A stretch of 64,000 nucleotides of DNA. Source: Rostratula benghalensis (taxonomy: Eukaryota > Chordata > Aves > Charadriiformes > Rostratulidae). The notes under the pieces were generated by a model. That model searched no databases. It was not told the origin of the DNA and was given only the letters and a program-made list of their open reading frames with translations. Below are positions 1-14,935 of the stretch, one piece after another (the first letter of the stretch is position 1; each line of letters starts with the position of its first letter). The DNA is taken from positions 1,572,426 through 1,636,425 of the forward strand of contig VXAI01000082.1 in the NCBI GenBank assembly GCA_013399305.1, written 5' to 3'. Both the position numbers and the translations under genes were made by a program.

Positions 1-2927
1 CACCTTCCCAAATGGTTACAGTCCAGCAATTATTTCAAGAGTTTGACTTTCAACAGCTATGAGATCTCCCCTTTTCTAAGCCCCTCCAGTACTGCTGAGT
101 GGACAAAAATTACAGATGCAAAAGCTGACAAATGAGTGCAAGGCCCCTCCTCCCAAGTGCCTCGACAGTCAGAGCTCCTGCCAAAACATGCCTGAAAGCT
201 CGGGAAGAGACAAAGACACAAAGATTCCATTTTCTCAGGGAAAATAGATTTCATGTTGAAACTACCAAGAAGAATAGCACACTGGCATGTGTGTCGTTTC
301 AAAAGCAGAGCAGGAATGAACGTTTCAAGGAAAAATTAAATCATATTTGATTATTCAGTAACCTCAACAAATGCTGTTTAACACACAGCTCTGTTTAAAC
401 TGCAAAGTGCCACAGGGGTGGGAGGGGGGAATCTCCCATAAATCTGGAAAAACATTTTCAGTCTTGGAGAACGTTCAGTTCAACATGATATAAGCTAAGA
501 GTTCTCCCCTGTTGCTCTAAATCTTTTCCTGATAATACTGTAGTACACATGCCACTAAAACAAAGTAAATCCAGCTTTTTTAGCTCAAATCTGTTTGAAT
601 GTGTTTACTACTAAAAGATTCTTCCCCTAAGGTGTCATTAATAAAATTGCAATGAGTTTAAAGCCCTGGCGCCTAAGCACTTCCAAGTCAGCAAGATTTT
701 CATAGCAAGTGTACTACTTTTGTCTTGTTATGCTATCACGACTGGCACTCATCGCTGAACTGGAATGGGTCTGCCTGTGAGCAGGAAGATCGGCAGTGAG
801 GTGAATGCAGGCAACTGGAGCAGAAGGAAAATCAAGAACATGCTTTCTCTTTGAACTAGTCAGAAAGTTGGGGAAAAGAGCAACCAGTGGTGGGAAAATT
901 TGAGACAATTCAAGTTTCTCACTAACTTAAAAGTGATATTTACAACAGCACATAGGATTAAAAACTATCAATTATAGTAAATGTGATTCCATTCCATTAC
1001 AACTCAGTGGCTAAAGTAGCTACTGTTAAATGTATCATGAGCTCCCACGAGACTGGGAATTTGGGAAGTAGAGATGTAAAATGGAGGCTTAGTCATCAGT
1101 AAGGATTTCAAAATGCCCCCAGCTCTGGCAATTACTGTTCGTCGATGTATAGGGTCCTTACACTCTTTGCTTATAATAGCCCTTCTTCCTTTTCTTTAGG
1201 CTGCTTCTACATACCTGGTAGCAGAGCTACCTTAACTCAGATGAAGTCTTCCAATCTTTCTGCCAACACACTAATACAGTACATAAAACACAGAAGATGT
1301 TACTTAACAAAAACACTAAAAATGTGATTAATGCCCTGAATTGACTGCAATTGAGGATAAAGTACGACTGTTGAGAGCTCTCTACAAGAGGATTCCCAAG
1401 GACCCTGTGACCTCTAGAGAGCCCCGCTCTCTGCCTCTCCTCACCTCCCCTCAGCCCAACCACTCACCGCGGCATCTCCCCTGCCCACCCAGACCCATGC
1501 CATGAGGCTGCGGCACAGTTCTCACTCTGCACCCTTATGCTGCCTCACAGCCCTTGCTCTTCCCTTGCGTCTGCTCCCGAAGACTGCTCTGATGGTAGGC
1601 TTAAGAAAGAAAGGGCTGGTAAACCTTTGACTATCTAATAAAACCACTTCAGGAGATTGACGCTGGTCATGCAGGGATTCAGGCAGTCAAGAACAACACA
1701 TAAAACCCCAAAGATTATGCTGAGAAAAAACCCTATTGTCCTTATTCCATTTGAGGTGAAGGGTAGAAAACAGAAGAACAAACCTTAACCATTACATATT
1801 TAGTTACAAGTTTACATTTTATTTTCATTTTCAATATTTATCACATCCCTTTGGCTGATCCCACTATCTCCCCACTGGCTAAGTCCAGGTATTTTCTGCC
1901 TTCAAAGCCAGACAGTATATAAATGCTTTTTGTTCTTTTTATGCATTTTACTATCTAGCCATCATTCAGTACCTCCTCATTTCATATTCCTGGTGCCACA
2001 AAATCCTCTCATCTGCTCTGATAAAATGCCATCCTCCTCATGCACACCTATCCCCATTCGGTCTCCATTCTCAACCAGACTAAACCCACCATCACATTTT
2101 TGTTTCACTAGCACAAAGGGTTGCTAAATGATGGCTCACTACAGAGATGTAAAAAGGTCTGCGTCTACCATTTTGATCCCCCTAACTGATACGTTTTTTT
2201 TTTTCCTTCAAAGTCTCATAAAGTGTATCCCAGCCTACTCTTGTACTCCACTTGCAGAAAGTAGAACAGCTGCACTTTTAACACAAAGATCAACAGTGAT
2301 TTTATTGCCTGATTTCCAGAAATACTGCAAAAGGAGCCTTAGTTCTGAGGTCAAACTCTGGAAGGACTACATAGCAGATACATTTTTTAAAAAAAAGGAG
2401 GGTGGAGAAAAAGGGCTGCAGTTATTGACTAGGTGAGAGATACAGAGCAGAGAATGAAATAAGCAATATAATTAATGAATACTTACAAACATGCTTCCTT
2501 GATTTCTCTTATACAGCTGGTAAACTTATTCTTCAGCTTAATATTACAAAGGAATCTTTTGAGAGAATATTCAAGTCATATCAGATTATAGAAAAGCTGC
2601 TGCAATTTGAAAATATTATCACTTGATTTCACACATATAGTGGCCGGTTCCCTCACTCAGTTAACACTACTCCTATTTGAATGCTTTTCAAGATTACTTG
2701 AAGATTGAATCCTAGAATTATTTCAGCCAAAAAAGCTGCTGAAAGTCAAAATGAAATCTTGCATCTTTGTTTAATTCCTGTAGTTGTGACTGAGTTCATT
2801 TTAATGACCGTGTGCCCAGGCAGTACGTGGCACAGGGTTTGAAAAGGAAGGAGACTTATGTTTTAGTTGGCAGTAGTGCAGCATAGGTCTTCAGCATGAA
2901 ATTTATTAGCATTAATAAGCATTATGC

Positions 2928-2950
2928 AATTAAAGCATTGTGCTTTAATT
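2928..2950. repeat. Perfect interrupted palindrome, TAAT-rich
   Basis: AATTAAAGCA (2928-2937), TTG, TGCTTTAATT (2941-2950). The 30 bp to the left (ATTAGCATTAATAAGCATTA) are also dense in ATTA/TAAT words, the core bound by homeodomain proteins, and ATGCAAT resembles a POU half-site. It may be a conserved regulatory element or just AT-rich sequence. Confidence 0.85.
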
Positions 2951-5900
2951 CTCTGGGGGGTGGCAGTTTTTTCATGTCTTAAAAAATAGACAAATAACAA
3001 ATGTGAGATTTTTCAAAGTTATTAAAAGAATTCAAACTTGCATATGCCTCCATTAATAGTACTGGAGAGGGTGTAGCTGAACAAGATGGATCCAAAATTC
3101 TCAAAATGTCTTCCATGAAACTGCATGAAGGTTCATACTACAGACCAGCCTTTTAAAGAATATGCTGTATAATTACAGTATTTTGCAGACCACAAGCTCT
3201 TCAAAAACTAGTCATTAGACCATAAAAAAATTGAGATTTGAAATTATTTTAGATTTAATATAGCATACTTGATACTAGACTTACTCAGATAAGTCCAATT
3301 TAATAAAGTGGTTTTAACAAACAACTCAAATTTTTGTTACTTTATCCCTGGCATTTTAAATCCTGAATGCCAAGAATTTAGAAGGCTTTGGGAATCGCAT
3401 CATCTGACCCACTGCATTTTAGGAACAGGAGGTAGTCGTTTATGTAGTTCCTCAGGTTCCTTTGAACATTGCAGGCTAAGGATGGAATGATTTTCAGACC
3501 TATTGAAAAATTGCACCATTTTTGCAGATGTCATCAAGACTGGTGCATGGTACTAATAAAGATCAAACTATTACCTAGACCCATATTTGATTATTTAAGT
3601 GGAATTATTTATCCCTAAGACAAAAAATTAATTCAAAGCTACACTACAGAAAGACTCGTGCACACAGGTATAATATTTGAACTTTTAGTGAAGGATCTTA
3701 ACAAGACATTTACAGCGCTGAAAAATAAGCCTCAAGCTCATTTGCTGGGAATTTTTTTATTGTTCTATATGTCTGAATTATCTCACAAGAACAGCAAACC
3801 AGAACAGCATGAAACAAAATACCACAGCCGTATGTATTTATGGTATTTAAATTATTGAAAATATAAGGCTTATTCACAGTATTGTGTCTCAGGTCATTTC
3901 TGTCAGAGCAAACTTGAAGAACAACATATTTTGCCTGAAAATCCAAAGAAAAGGATTGGTGCAAAACAACTCAGAACTTTACAGTAACACTAATGATTTT
4001 TCTTTGGGTAAAGTCAAGACCAATTATTGGATAATCTATTGAGCATATCCTAAGCTATCACACAAAATCTTTTATTTCTTTGTCTTCTAGACAAATCACT
4101 ACAGAGCTGCAGACCAGCAAATGGAGTGAACTGCGGGCAGTCTTACCAACACTATCCATGTCAATTCCCCAGAAGTCGATGAAACGTTATCGGGTCTCTA
4201 AGGTACATCCCAGAGATTAGTTGGTTGTGCCATACAATTAGTAAATGATTAAAACAAGTGTTTCACTTTGATTATGTTAAGATACTTGCAGCAGTGATAG
4301 CTATTACTTTCCACAGAAGAGAGTACCTTCCCAAATTATGCTGTTTATTAGCACTTAATTAACAATGTGCCACCGTAGCCAAATGATTAGGCAGCACAGT
4401 GGCCTCAGGTGCAAGGAAAAGATCACTATGAAACTCCACCTGTCTCATTTGGGAAAATCAAGTAAGTACATCTGAACTATAGAACGCACAGAAATATATG
4501 AATGTTGGTTTTCATCTCAGGCATTTTGTGTATTTTGTGCCAAGCCAAACAGATGAGTTTTTAAATGACTAAACATATTTTTTCTTGTATTTTCATAAGA
4601 ACAGAACCCCAGGTAAATGATACCTCCTAATACAGCACGTGAAAATCTCAATTGTGAAAATATCAATTATGAAAATCATAATTCTAGGCACTATGTGCCA
4701 TTTTATATTCCCAGCAGGATGTTTTTCATCTCATCAAGAGTTTCCAAGGCTGTTCAGTGTTTCTGTATATGAAAAATACATTTAAGGGCGCTCAAAAAAA
4801 CCTACTAATTACAAAAGCCTAGTCAAGTGGTCAGACAGACTGGAACTTGAGGATTATACGTTAAGAGGGATGAAATGAAAGCTTGGAAACTATAATTTCT
4901 CTTTCTGTGGTAGCTACAGAAGCAGCTGCTATAGACCAAGCAAATTAAAGATGTGGCTGACTAACCCAGCAGTCTGGAAACAAGGCACTGCAGAAACATA
5001 GCAGCAAGTCATCTGCACCCCATTTTTAAGAGGGCAAGAGTGCTGACCATTTCTTTTTTTCCCCTCTCTCTTCCTGTTATTCTTATCTGTCACAAATATC
5101 CTCCAGCTGGTACCCTTCCAGCCCTTGCTTACCAGTTCTAATTTCCCACCCCCATTTTAGGGAGTTAATAGTAATTCCTGGGACTGTGGACAAGTGCTCC
5201 ACAGTGGGAGTTGTCAGCAAACAAGAAAGGACGCTTCTAAAAGAAGAGCAGGTGAAATAACAGAGTTGCAATTCTACTCCTTTTAAAAATATTTTTTAAT
5301 TTATTTCTTTTTTTGCATATGGGAGTTTGCCAAACATGTAAAAACAGTCTTCATATAGTGCACAATATTTACCATTCCTTGAGAGTAGTTTTGTCTGACC
5401 AGTAAGATCAGCATCTAGATTCAGAAAGTTTTGTGATTAAAGAACAGGCAGATAACCACTTCATTTTTCAGACACATAAGTTAGGTGTCTTATAATTGAC
5501 TGTTTTCATAAGATTCTTTCTCTTTCTTCAATTGCGAGTCTATTTATAACAAATCTTGTTAAAATAGGTAAAAATTGTTGTGTCATGAACAAATGAGACT
5601 GTATATTGTTTTCCATATCAGAAAGTTATGAAGAATCTATGAAATATTGCAAAAATAAGTTTCTTAAACAACAAAAACACCCAAACCCAATCCTTTTTCT
5701 TTCCTTGACAGCAGGTATAGGTATATAGACTTCCTGTTTGAAGTAGAAAAAACATTACTTGCTTTGCTTAGGCAGCTTTTAGGTCAAACAGAGTTGCAAA
5801 CCTAGAAATTGTCTCAATTTATATTAGCATAAGCCTATGAACTATTTTTGATCTCAGTTTATACATCAAGAATGAATATCACCCAATCTATTTCCCCTAT

Positions 5901-6194
5901 GTTTATTTGTACTCAAAACAAACCCATCATTTCAGATTTGTGGCAGATGCATTTTTTAAGTGCTGTCATTTGGGTACTACTCTAACAATGTTGCTAATAT
6001 TGCTGCATTGAAACATTGCATCTGATTTGAGGCACACTCAAGCTCCTGACAAACAACTATTCATTAAATACATTTCAAAAACGTTTATGAGATGCATACC
6101 ATGATTTTTTAACAGTTACAAAATTGATATAGGCAAACAAAGTGCCTCATTTCTTATCAGAAATTAATCTTAGGTGGCATGGGGCCTCTGTCTG

Positions 6195-6222
6195 ATGGCA
6201 ATTGAAGCGAATCAATTGCCAT
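6195..6222. repeat. Perfect interrupted palindrome, 11-bp arms
   Basis: ATGGCAATTGA (6195-6205), spacer AGCGAA, then TCAATTGCCAT (6212-6222). All 11 base pairs match, so a stable small hairpin could form. Each arm holds CAATTG, an E-box-type palindrome. Confidence 0.9.
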
Positions 6223-9200
6223 TTTGCATTTTCGTGTTTAAGAATATGAGATAACAGCAAAAGAATTCTAAAGGTTAAAACCTATATTCACTACCATCCC
6301 CCTCCCGTCCCCCACAGTTAGAGCGGGTATTGGAAGAGGTTCTTTACATCTACTCCCACACAGTTTCTCTGCTTCTTAAGCTGAAGCCAGCTGCTGGCTC
6401 TTTCAAGTCTAGTGGTTAGTTGACATTTACCATTAGTTTATGGTTTCCATTCTATCTTAGCAAGAAAAAGAGCTAGAAAATTTCTTTTAAAGAGTGAAGA
6501 TTAAATCTTTATATTTCTAATTGCCCCCCAACTGGAGTTTTTTTGGTAGGGCATAAGAAAGGGAGAAAAAGACAGTGTTGTGCACCAGCACAGAGGATAG
6601 GACCAACAAGTCCTGGCTTTACTTTTACTGTTCCTTCCTCTGGGAAACACCTCATTGCAGCTCTTGACCAGCAGTGTTGACTTTGTTGGTTATGCCCTTT
6701 TCAATCTCATTCACTAAACCAATACTGTATATAGCGTTGATTACATTTCTGACTTGACAAAGTTGGCAGTATTATGTAGCAACTGCCATAAAAAGAAAAA
6801 GGAGTCCCGCATTTTTACCCTTGTTACAGTGATTTGATTGTAGAGATGGGAGACACAAGAAAGAGGTCTAGGACACACCGCAGAAAACACTTTTCCAGAG
6901 CAAGGAGAACATTAAACCCATCTGAAACCTATAGAAAGTAACCTAAGTCCTACAAACAATGGCATAGTGCACCCATGTGAAAGATTACCAGTGGAGTTTA
7001 ACTCCCCCCTCCAGACATACACTGTGATACAGACCTAACGTCAGATTTAATTCCCAAATAAGCGCACTGATGCAAGTTTGTTTAAGGTTTGTCCTTCTGA
7101 AATTTACTTTGAAAAGAAACTCAATTATGAATTTTAAGTACCTGGAATTCTTATACAAAAGTAAAGATACAAAATTGTAGTGTCATGGCCACTATTTCAA
7201 TGAAATAGGCTTTCTAAAATTATTTTCAGATTAATAGATATTTTGTACTCACAATAAGGAAGATACAGTTAGATGTGGCTGTCCTTTAGGACAAGTTCAT
7301 ACATGAAGGAAAAAGAGGTGATCTGGTAAGCAAAAATACCCCTCCAAGTCAGGAAGTCAAAAAAGCCATACCTGTAGCTGTTAACAGCCCTCTAAAACCC
7401 TCACTCAGTAAAACTGAGCTTAAAAGTCAATCAGCTAGTGATACTGTGTTTATTTAATGGACTTTTAGAGAGCAGAAATCCAGAGCATGTAGACTTTTAT
7501 CTGATGATATTTACTAACAAAGAGCTTTAAAAGAAGTAGCATTAACAGGATTGCTGTAGATATGAAAAGGAATATCCTATGTAGATAAGAAAAGGAATGT
7601 GTGGTGATTGGATGGCTCCAAATTTTATCTGATGGCGTTTAAGAGCCACAGAAGAAAACCATCTGAGACAGCTCAGTACAGAGAGTGCCAGAAAATACCA
7701 TACAGTTTTTTTCTAGGTCTAGGTCAGGATATTTGAAGATATCCATGACTGAATATGATTCCTTTTTCCTAAATCAAGTCTTCCACGACTGAACATCATA
7801 AAAACAGTTATAAAAATCATACTGGCTCACAACATCTGCAGGTAGTGCAGTTGTTCACTGCATGTGTTAAACAGGTAGCATTAAAATCGGTAAAAACAGG
7901 TCAAAGCAAAACTTAAAAGAACCTGAAATGAAGAATCTCAACTAGATAACTGGAATAAAATGTAGAAACAACCTTTTCTCCAGGTCAGCAAGCGGAAAGC
8001 CTTAAGAGAAAAGCATTTTGCAGCAATCCACACACAATAGGTCTTGAGCATTACTTCCTTTTATTGTGTATTGCACTTAAGGGCCACTAGATTTTTCTAA
8101 ACAGTATCCAAAGCATACTTTCAAGTCTGGCCAACAAACATCTGAATGTCACAGCAGCCTTTCAAGAGAAAGTTACAGTGCTGTGAGTTTTTAAAGAGAG
8201 AGAGACTGAAATATTTCAGAGACATCAAATATATCCCAGTGCTACCACCTATTGTTCCCTTGAATTAAAAATGAAGGGCAGCTTATCTGGAAAGCATAAT
8301 CTAATTAAAATGGTCTTTTCTTAAGAATAAACAAGAAAAGCACCGATCTTTCAACAAGGTGGAAACCCATCTGTAGATGGACAGCAAATGTTTTTTTCTT
8401 TTTCCAAAGTAATGATTCAGAAGTACACCCAAAACCACATTTAAGTGATGAACATTAAAACATTAAGTTCTAAAAGCGAGGTGCATCCTGTGGGAGCATG
8501 ATCCAACCATCTCCTTTCTTTCCCCACCAATAGAAGCTTTAAAGAAACTCAGACATAACTGCATTCAAGTACATTTAAAAAAAAAAAATAAATCTGTGAT
8601 ATCTTAGCACACATGCTGAACTTTTTGAGAGATTTGTACTTCAAGAGAGATGTTGTAATAGTCAACAATGAAATTCAGCTAAGGTTTTGCATGTTTTTAT
8701 ACAAACGGAAGAGAAGGATTCAGTTATATCAGATTATGGAAGAATAAAAAAATATAATCAAAGGGCTTTATGAACAGGGTTTTTTCCCCTCACACTTTTT
8801 TTTTTTTTTAAAGCACGCCTCACATTGTCAACACTAGTTTTACTTTTCACTATGTATAAATAAAATGAAATATTAAGTACATATACAAGTACACAGACAT
8901 GCTTCTTTGCAAGACTCAGTGGAATAAATGCAAGAATTTTCCACTGTTCCAAACAGAGTTCTTCAGCCACAGCTACTGCCCCTTTCTCTCTGTATACGTA
9001 CAGTTGTTTCACTTCATTGCTCAAGGCAAAACTTATACTATTATTATAGTTTTTTTCTTTACTAGAAAACATAGACATCTATGCATGACTGTTAAGACCA
9101 CAGAAATAAAAAGAGGTTTTGAAATTTTTTATTCTATGTTAGACTGAAGACAAGTATATGTTTAAATAACTTTAATTTTCTTTGAGGGAAGGGAGGTCAC

Positions 9201-10861
9201 AGCAAAGGAAAAAAAAGGAGAAAAACTAGGCAGCATGATCACTTTCCAGATAGACTGTAGTCTGATCGTTAAGACTTTCACACGGCGTATAGGAAACCCA
9301 GGTTTCCAGGACCTTCTCCAACAACAACAGAGCTCTGATGTTAGGCAGGCACACCAAAAACACCAGACTACCAACCATTCTAGGCAGCAAGGGGTCCTTT
9401 TTCTTCTCCTCATGCAAAAGACTGTCCCAGAAAAAAGTACTTTGAAAAATATGTTTCTTCAAAACATCTTGCATTTTCCCCATATGGGAAAAAATAAAAT
9501 GAAAAATTAAAATTTCAATCAGATATAGTTACAGTTCTGTACATATCTGCAATTGCAGGGAAAAACTCCTAACAGGAGGAAAACCCTCATTCTATCTATA
9601 AAGTTCCAGTAATATCTTTAATCATATTACAAAGTTAATGCATTACGTTAATTTGTTAAATTAACACCGTTGGACTTTTAGATCAAACAGAGAAAAAAGC
9701 CAACGTTGTGATCCAATGAAAACATGTTATAAAAACACTGCTATTTAAAACAAGCTAAGTATTTTCTTGCCCTTGAACCCTAACAAAGGAGTTTTTCCTT
9801 AAGGCAGGCATTAGTTGTTTTTTCTTTGGTTTTGGGACTTTTTTTAATGGTAACATATCAGTTATACTGCTTTGTTAAGTACACTCTCATCTGTTCTTAT
9901 TCTTGTGAATATAAATTTTCTTAGGACACTTTTTCTTGGTATTAGTAATAGCTGTGATAGGATTGCTTTCTCTCAAGTTTGCATTTTACAGAAGACCACA
10001 AGCCTCAGAAGATCGCTGTGTGGAAGAAACACACTTGGGCCAACCCATCATGTCAATATTACACAAAGCACAGCCCAGTTCCAGCACTTTTTCCTCTCTG
10101 AAGAATTCTCATGTCAGGTACTGGAAGCTAACTCACTTTTTTCTTTGCTGTTGAAAAATTTATTTATTTATTTTTTTCTAGCATCCCTCCTTTAAGAGCA
10201 ATTTACATTATAAGATTCTGGAGAGTTATCTGCTGCTGCTAAAGGGACACATACACTATGGGGAAAGAAGAGGGCTGGTTATGGGGACCCTCACACCTTC
10301 TCTTTCTCACATAGCCAAGTAACCTCCATTATAATTGATGCAGTATGCAAGTATGCAGAAAACAGAAGAGAGGGCTAATTGAGTTTAAAGCTATACAATT
10401 GCAGCCTCATTTAGGAAATGCCTCCAGGCTTGCTTGAGCATTTAGTAATAAACTTAGATCACAAAGCAAAGTGAGTATTCAACTCCACATGGCCAGAAGG
10501 GGGAGAAGATCCTTTTCTCCCTTCTCCTAGAATGAAGGGGCTAACATCGTTTTTTCTCCAACAAAACAGGAGTCTAGTAATCTGGGATTCATAATTTAAT
10601 TTTTTTTATCTTGAAGGCAGAGTTGTACGCAGTTGACAGTTACCATAATACGTCAGCACCATCTCCTGAAACCAAGGCCACAATCTAGCTAAACAGATTA
10701 GAAAAATAGAAATGGCCACACAGATTTTGGGGATACAAAAATACAAAAATGGGTATACATTTGGCATTCCTCTTCCACTACAAGTGGCAGTTGTAACTAC
10801 TACTGAAGAAGTTTTCTGCGCTTGATCAACTGCTCACTAGGGCATTTGACAGAGTTAGATT

Positions 10862-10912
10862 TACCTGTGGAGTTGATCTTAAAAGTCCTTTCTAACCTAC
10901 ATGATTCTATGA
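10862..10912 (+). repeat. CR1 LINE, 3'-terminal stub
   Basis: Short remnant of the extreme 3' end of a CR1 retrotransposon on the + strand. It shows the typical final stretch TTGATCTTAAAAGTCC, then TTTCTAACCTACATGATTCTATG, diverged at a few sites from the usual avian form. Most CR1 copies are 5'-truncated by incomplete target-primed reverse transcription, and about 50 bp is a common outcome. No coding sequence remains; any frame through it is incidental. Confidence 0.8.
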
Positions 10913-13900
10913 ATGACATGTTCAAATCACTGGCTATGTTACCAGTGTTGCTCTTGCAACAGGATTTGAGATACCATTATTATAACCTTAGATCTAAATG
11001 CATCTTACACACACTTGAGCAACATGAATGCATTTAAAGACAGCAATCCATAAAACAATTTCCTTCATACCATATATAATCATCACTACAGCCACAGTGA
11101 AAATATTTTAACAGATACGATGTTATCAGATAGCCAAATCATATCCTTGCTGTCCAAAAATTACAGCACCACTCCACACAGCAAAACAAGAACATCTGGA
11201 ATTCTGCTCTCATGAAGGCAGCTGGGACTGTACTGCTACATCAGGAAGGGAACTGCTCTCCTTAGAGTTTCAGTTGTCACAGAGTATACTCAGGGTTTTT
11301 TGCAGAAAAGTAACAACCATTTTGGTTACTGAAATAGTTGCCTGTGTACAAGGCAGTTTTTAGGAAGAAGTTATCTAAGTGCGTAAAATGCTTGTACGAC
11401 ATGGAGAAATTGTGCAGATTCACCCTGTATTTCAAAACCAGTTGAGCATGAAGAAAAGTTCCCTTTCACTTCAGAAATTATTTCTTAACGAGAAGAACAG
11501 TGTTATATCTCAGACTAATTTTACCAAACCCGCCACAAAGAAGAGCTTTTTCCCTAACTTGTTTTCTGATCTTATTTAAAAAACAGGTTGGGAAAATGCT
11601 AGCCATTACTTCTCTCAAAATGTGTTTTGGCTTCACGTTATTCCTCACAGAGGGTTTGTGGCAACAAGGACAAGAAAATTGACTCATTTCTCTTTGGCTC
11701 AGCTCTGTTACGTGACAGGGAAGCAACAACTTGCAACCTTGATCTATAACAGGTAATTGAAGCCAGATGAAATTAACTTTTTACCATAACAGCCTAATGC
11801 CCTCTCTAGCTTTTTCCAACAGCCATGCGCATGCACTCCTTTACAAATTTTCCTCTTCTGTGCAGGTAAATCACAGGACTGTGGCTCACTAAATACTAAA
11901 TTACTGCTCATTTGACTTCACAGATTCCTACAGGACTGTAGGCACTGCACGCTACTCAAAAACTATTGTATATGAAGTATGTGCACGTCATCCTAACACC
12001 TTCAAATGCTCTTAAGTAAATTGTTAGTTAATCCTTGAGCTTTTTGTTTTATTCATATTTATTTTTGCACTTATTTCAACAACTGATTATTTTTTTCTGC
12101 TGATTATGCTGTTACAATAATTTTCAGAGTACAGGAGAGAAGGAAATGCAACATTACATTAAAGACTATAAATCCTTCTTCCATTCAGAGTCTTTGAAAT
12201 ATCAGTAACAATATTAAAAGTTAAGAGACCAGTACCAGTCTACCTTCATGAAGTGTATATTTTCTGACCTTGAGGGCACATGTTATGCTGACAAAGAGAT
12301 CAGAATACTGCTTCTATACTATTCAAGCTATAGTTTCAAATCTCTTAATAACTTAACACGGGCATATATATGACCATTTCCAAGATATTTTATTCAATAC
12401 TTTTAATTTCAAAGTTTCTTCTCTTTTTAAAAGTCATCCAACAACTATGCCCAATCCCTCTGAACATTATGAAGAACATGTAGACCAATTGAGTGGGGTA
12501 AGGTGGTGCAAATATGCTTCAAATTTTTCTAGTAATTTCCCCTAAGTTTCCTACTACAACTTGTTGCAACTTAAGATTATAGCTACAATATTAAAATGCT
12601 GAGCTTTTCTTTCAAACTCTTTCACCCCTGACAAGTACTAGCAATTTTATCTATAAGCAGCTGATGTAGTACCCCTAAGCTCTTCCTGACCCTTACTATT
12701 TTCACAAACACTTCCACTAACTTGAAGAGGATTCCAGCATAAATCATTAAGCTCCAAGTAAGTTCTCATTTTCTATGGATTTCAAGAACAGGGGAAAGAA
12801 TTCCTAGTCTGCCAGGCCAACCTTTTGTGACCAAGTTGCTAAGGGTGCTAAGAAAGAAATAATTATTTTTCAAAAGTCACAAGCAAAATTATAAGAATTT
12901 TGAAAGTGGATAATCCCCTCCAACACTGTTTTCAGAAACTGACACATGTAAATTCTACAATAACAGTGAGGCATTTCCTGCTATTTTTATTTTGCATGGG
13001 AAAAACATAAAATTAAAGAGGCAAAGTTTTACGCAAAATTTACACTTATAGGTTGCATATCCATGTAAGTATCATGAAGAACCATGAGCTATGCACACAG
13101 ACACACAGGTCTGTTTGTAAAACAGAAAATTCAGCACAAATAGTTGGAGGTCACTAGTTGTTCAAACTACTGTTTTTGTTAATAGTGGATACACAAGAGG
13201 TTATTTTAATCACTGTGACAACTAGCCATAGTGAAAAAGTACAGTAATGTTAAGCCAAAGAATTTAATAAATAATGAGGCTTTTGAATTAGCAAGAAAAA
13301 AAGTACAGTAGGAACTGAAAAAAAAGAAATCCCTTTTCTGTTTGCCTGATTTCTGCTATACTGTCAAGCAGAAAGAAATTGTAACAAGAGGAGGTATTAG
13401 TACCTTGGCAGGGCAGTCAAGGAATATGAAATTATTAAAATAATAGGAAATGTAGGAAATATAAGGAAGCCACATTTTCTCAATACTTGTACCCGAAGAC
13501 CCAGAATTTTGACATTTTACTCATGACACTTCCAAATAATGATAAGAAAGAAAGCAGTGACCTCTACAAGACAGAAACTAGAAGTGATAAAATTTCCCAA
13601 CATACTCCAAGGTTATATCTTCTGCATTTACTTTTAGAAGTTGAGAAAACTTAAGCTTCCAAAATTTGTAACTTAAAGGCATAACTTCTACTTAAAATTC
13701 TTGGACCACCTGGCACAGAAACTTTATTTAGAGCCACTAAGCACTTCTTCGCAGAACACCCCTTGTCTTCTGCTGAAATTAAAATCTACTTATTGTAGTA
13801 GGCACGTATAATGTTTTAAGTGAAATCTTTCTCCACTAATATTCAGATAGGAATAAACACAGACAATTGCTTTCATTTGGCCAATATACCTTTGTATATT

Positions 13901-14894
13901 TTATTGACTATGCTGATCAAGATTCTTTCCAAAATAACAGCAGTCCTAAGATTTCTTTTTGTACATTCTAGTACTAGATTTTGGAAGAACCTGAGCTGTT
14001 ACATGAATGCACAGGATCAGTAAAAAGCTACTTTGATGATAATGGATTTGAAAGAGACTGCTACACAGAGGTAGCTACACATGACAGATAGCAGATACGA
14101 TAATCCTTAATAAATAACCTCTGCTAAGATCCAGAGTTTCTAAATCAATACGGTAGCTTTATTTTATTCACTTCTCTGTACCTTCGGTTTAAAGTAGATC
14201 CATTTAATATATATATTCTAGCAGAGAAACATGCATTCAATTTTAGGTATGATTTGGTTTTAAGTGAGAAAAGAAAGGCAAACATACATGCACACATTTA
14301 CCACACTTAGAACATGAGGCTTGTAATATATAGAAAGGCAGCTTCTCTGAAACACCCTACCTATCCCTTTGGCAACTATTACTATTTAGCTTTGATTTAT
14401 TCACAAAAAAGAAGGTGGATTTAAACTCAATTAGCCCTGCATGATTATTTGAAGACAGTCAAAACTGGAAACATCCAGTATATATGTGGTATAGTAAGAG
14501 ACTTAGATACAATGAAGGAGCCTAAGTACAATTCACATAAGCTTCATTCTTTAGTTTGCATTCTATCAGCATAAAGAAATAACACAACTATTACAGCAAT
14601 CTCCTGCTACAAATGGTGGAGTGCTTTAAACAAGTTTCACTTACACAGTATTTCTTCTCTTTTGAAATACATGCTTTAAAAAACTTCACAAATAACATAC
14701 TGTACACATTTTCCAAGGTTCTCAAAGATCAAGAACTGTTTCTGGAAAGACTCACTCCAGTTTGGCAAACAATTACAGCATACATTACACTAAGGTACAT
14801 TAAACGTTTGCTTCTGTGAGGGTACAGAAACGTGCTTACCCACAGTAACGTTCAACAAGAAAAATAAAGTCAGTTACAATTTAAAATGCGGGTA

Positions 14895-14935
14895 AAAAAA
14901 GAAAAAAGAAAAAAGGAAAAAAGGAGAGCAAGAGA
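14895..14935 (+). repeat. Polypurine (AAAAAAG)n tract
   Basis: Runs of six to seven A separated by G or GG, followed by GAGAGC. A pure purine strand of this type can adopt bent or triplex-prone DNA. Confidence 0.9.

Larger units (their letters stand above)
1..10861. other. Noncoding AT-rich DNA
   Basis: No exon, RNA gene or clear transposon recognised. It contains the palindromes at 2928 and 6195, a 7-bp-arm palindrome at 9292-9307 (GGAAACC, CA, GGTTTCC) and an AT-only one at 9647-9665. 1400-1560 is somewhat C-rich but has few CpG. Open frames here are under 110 codons and overlap in several frames, as expected by chance. Confidence 0.6.
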
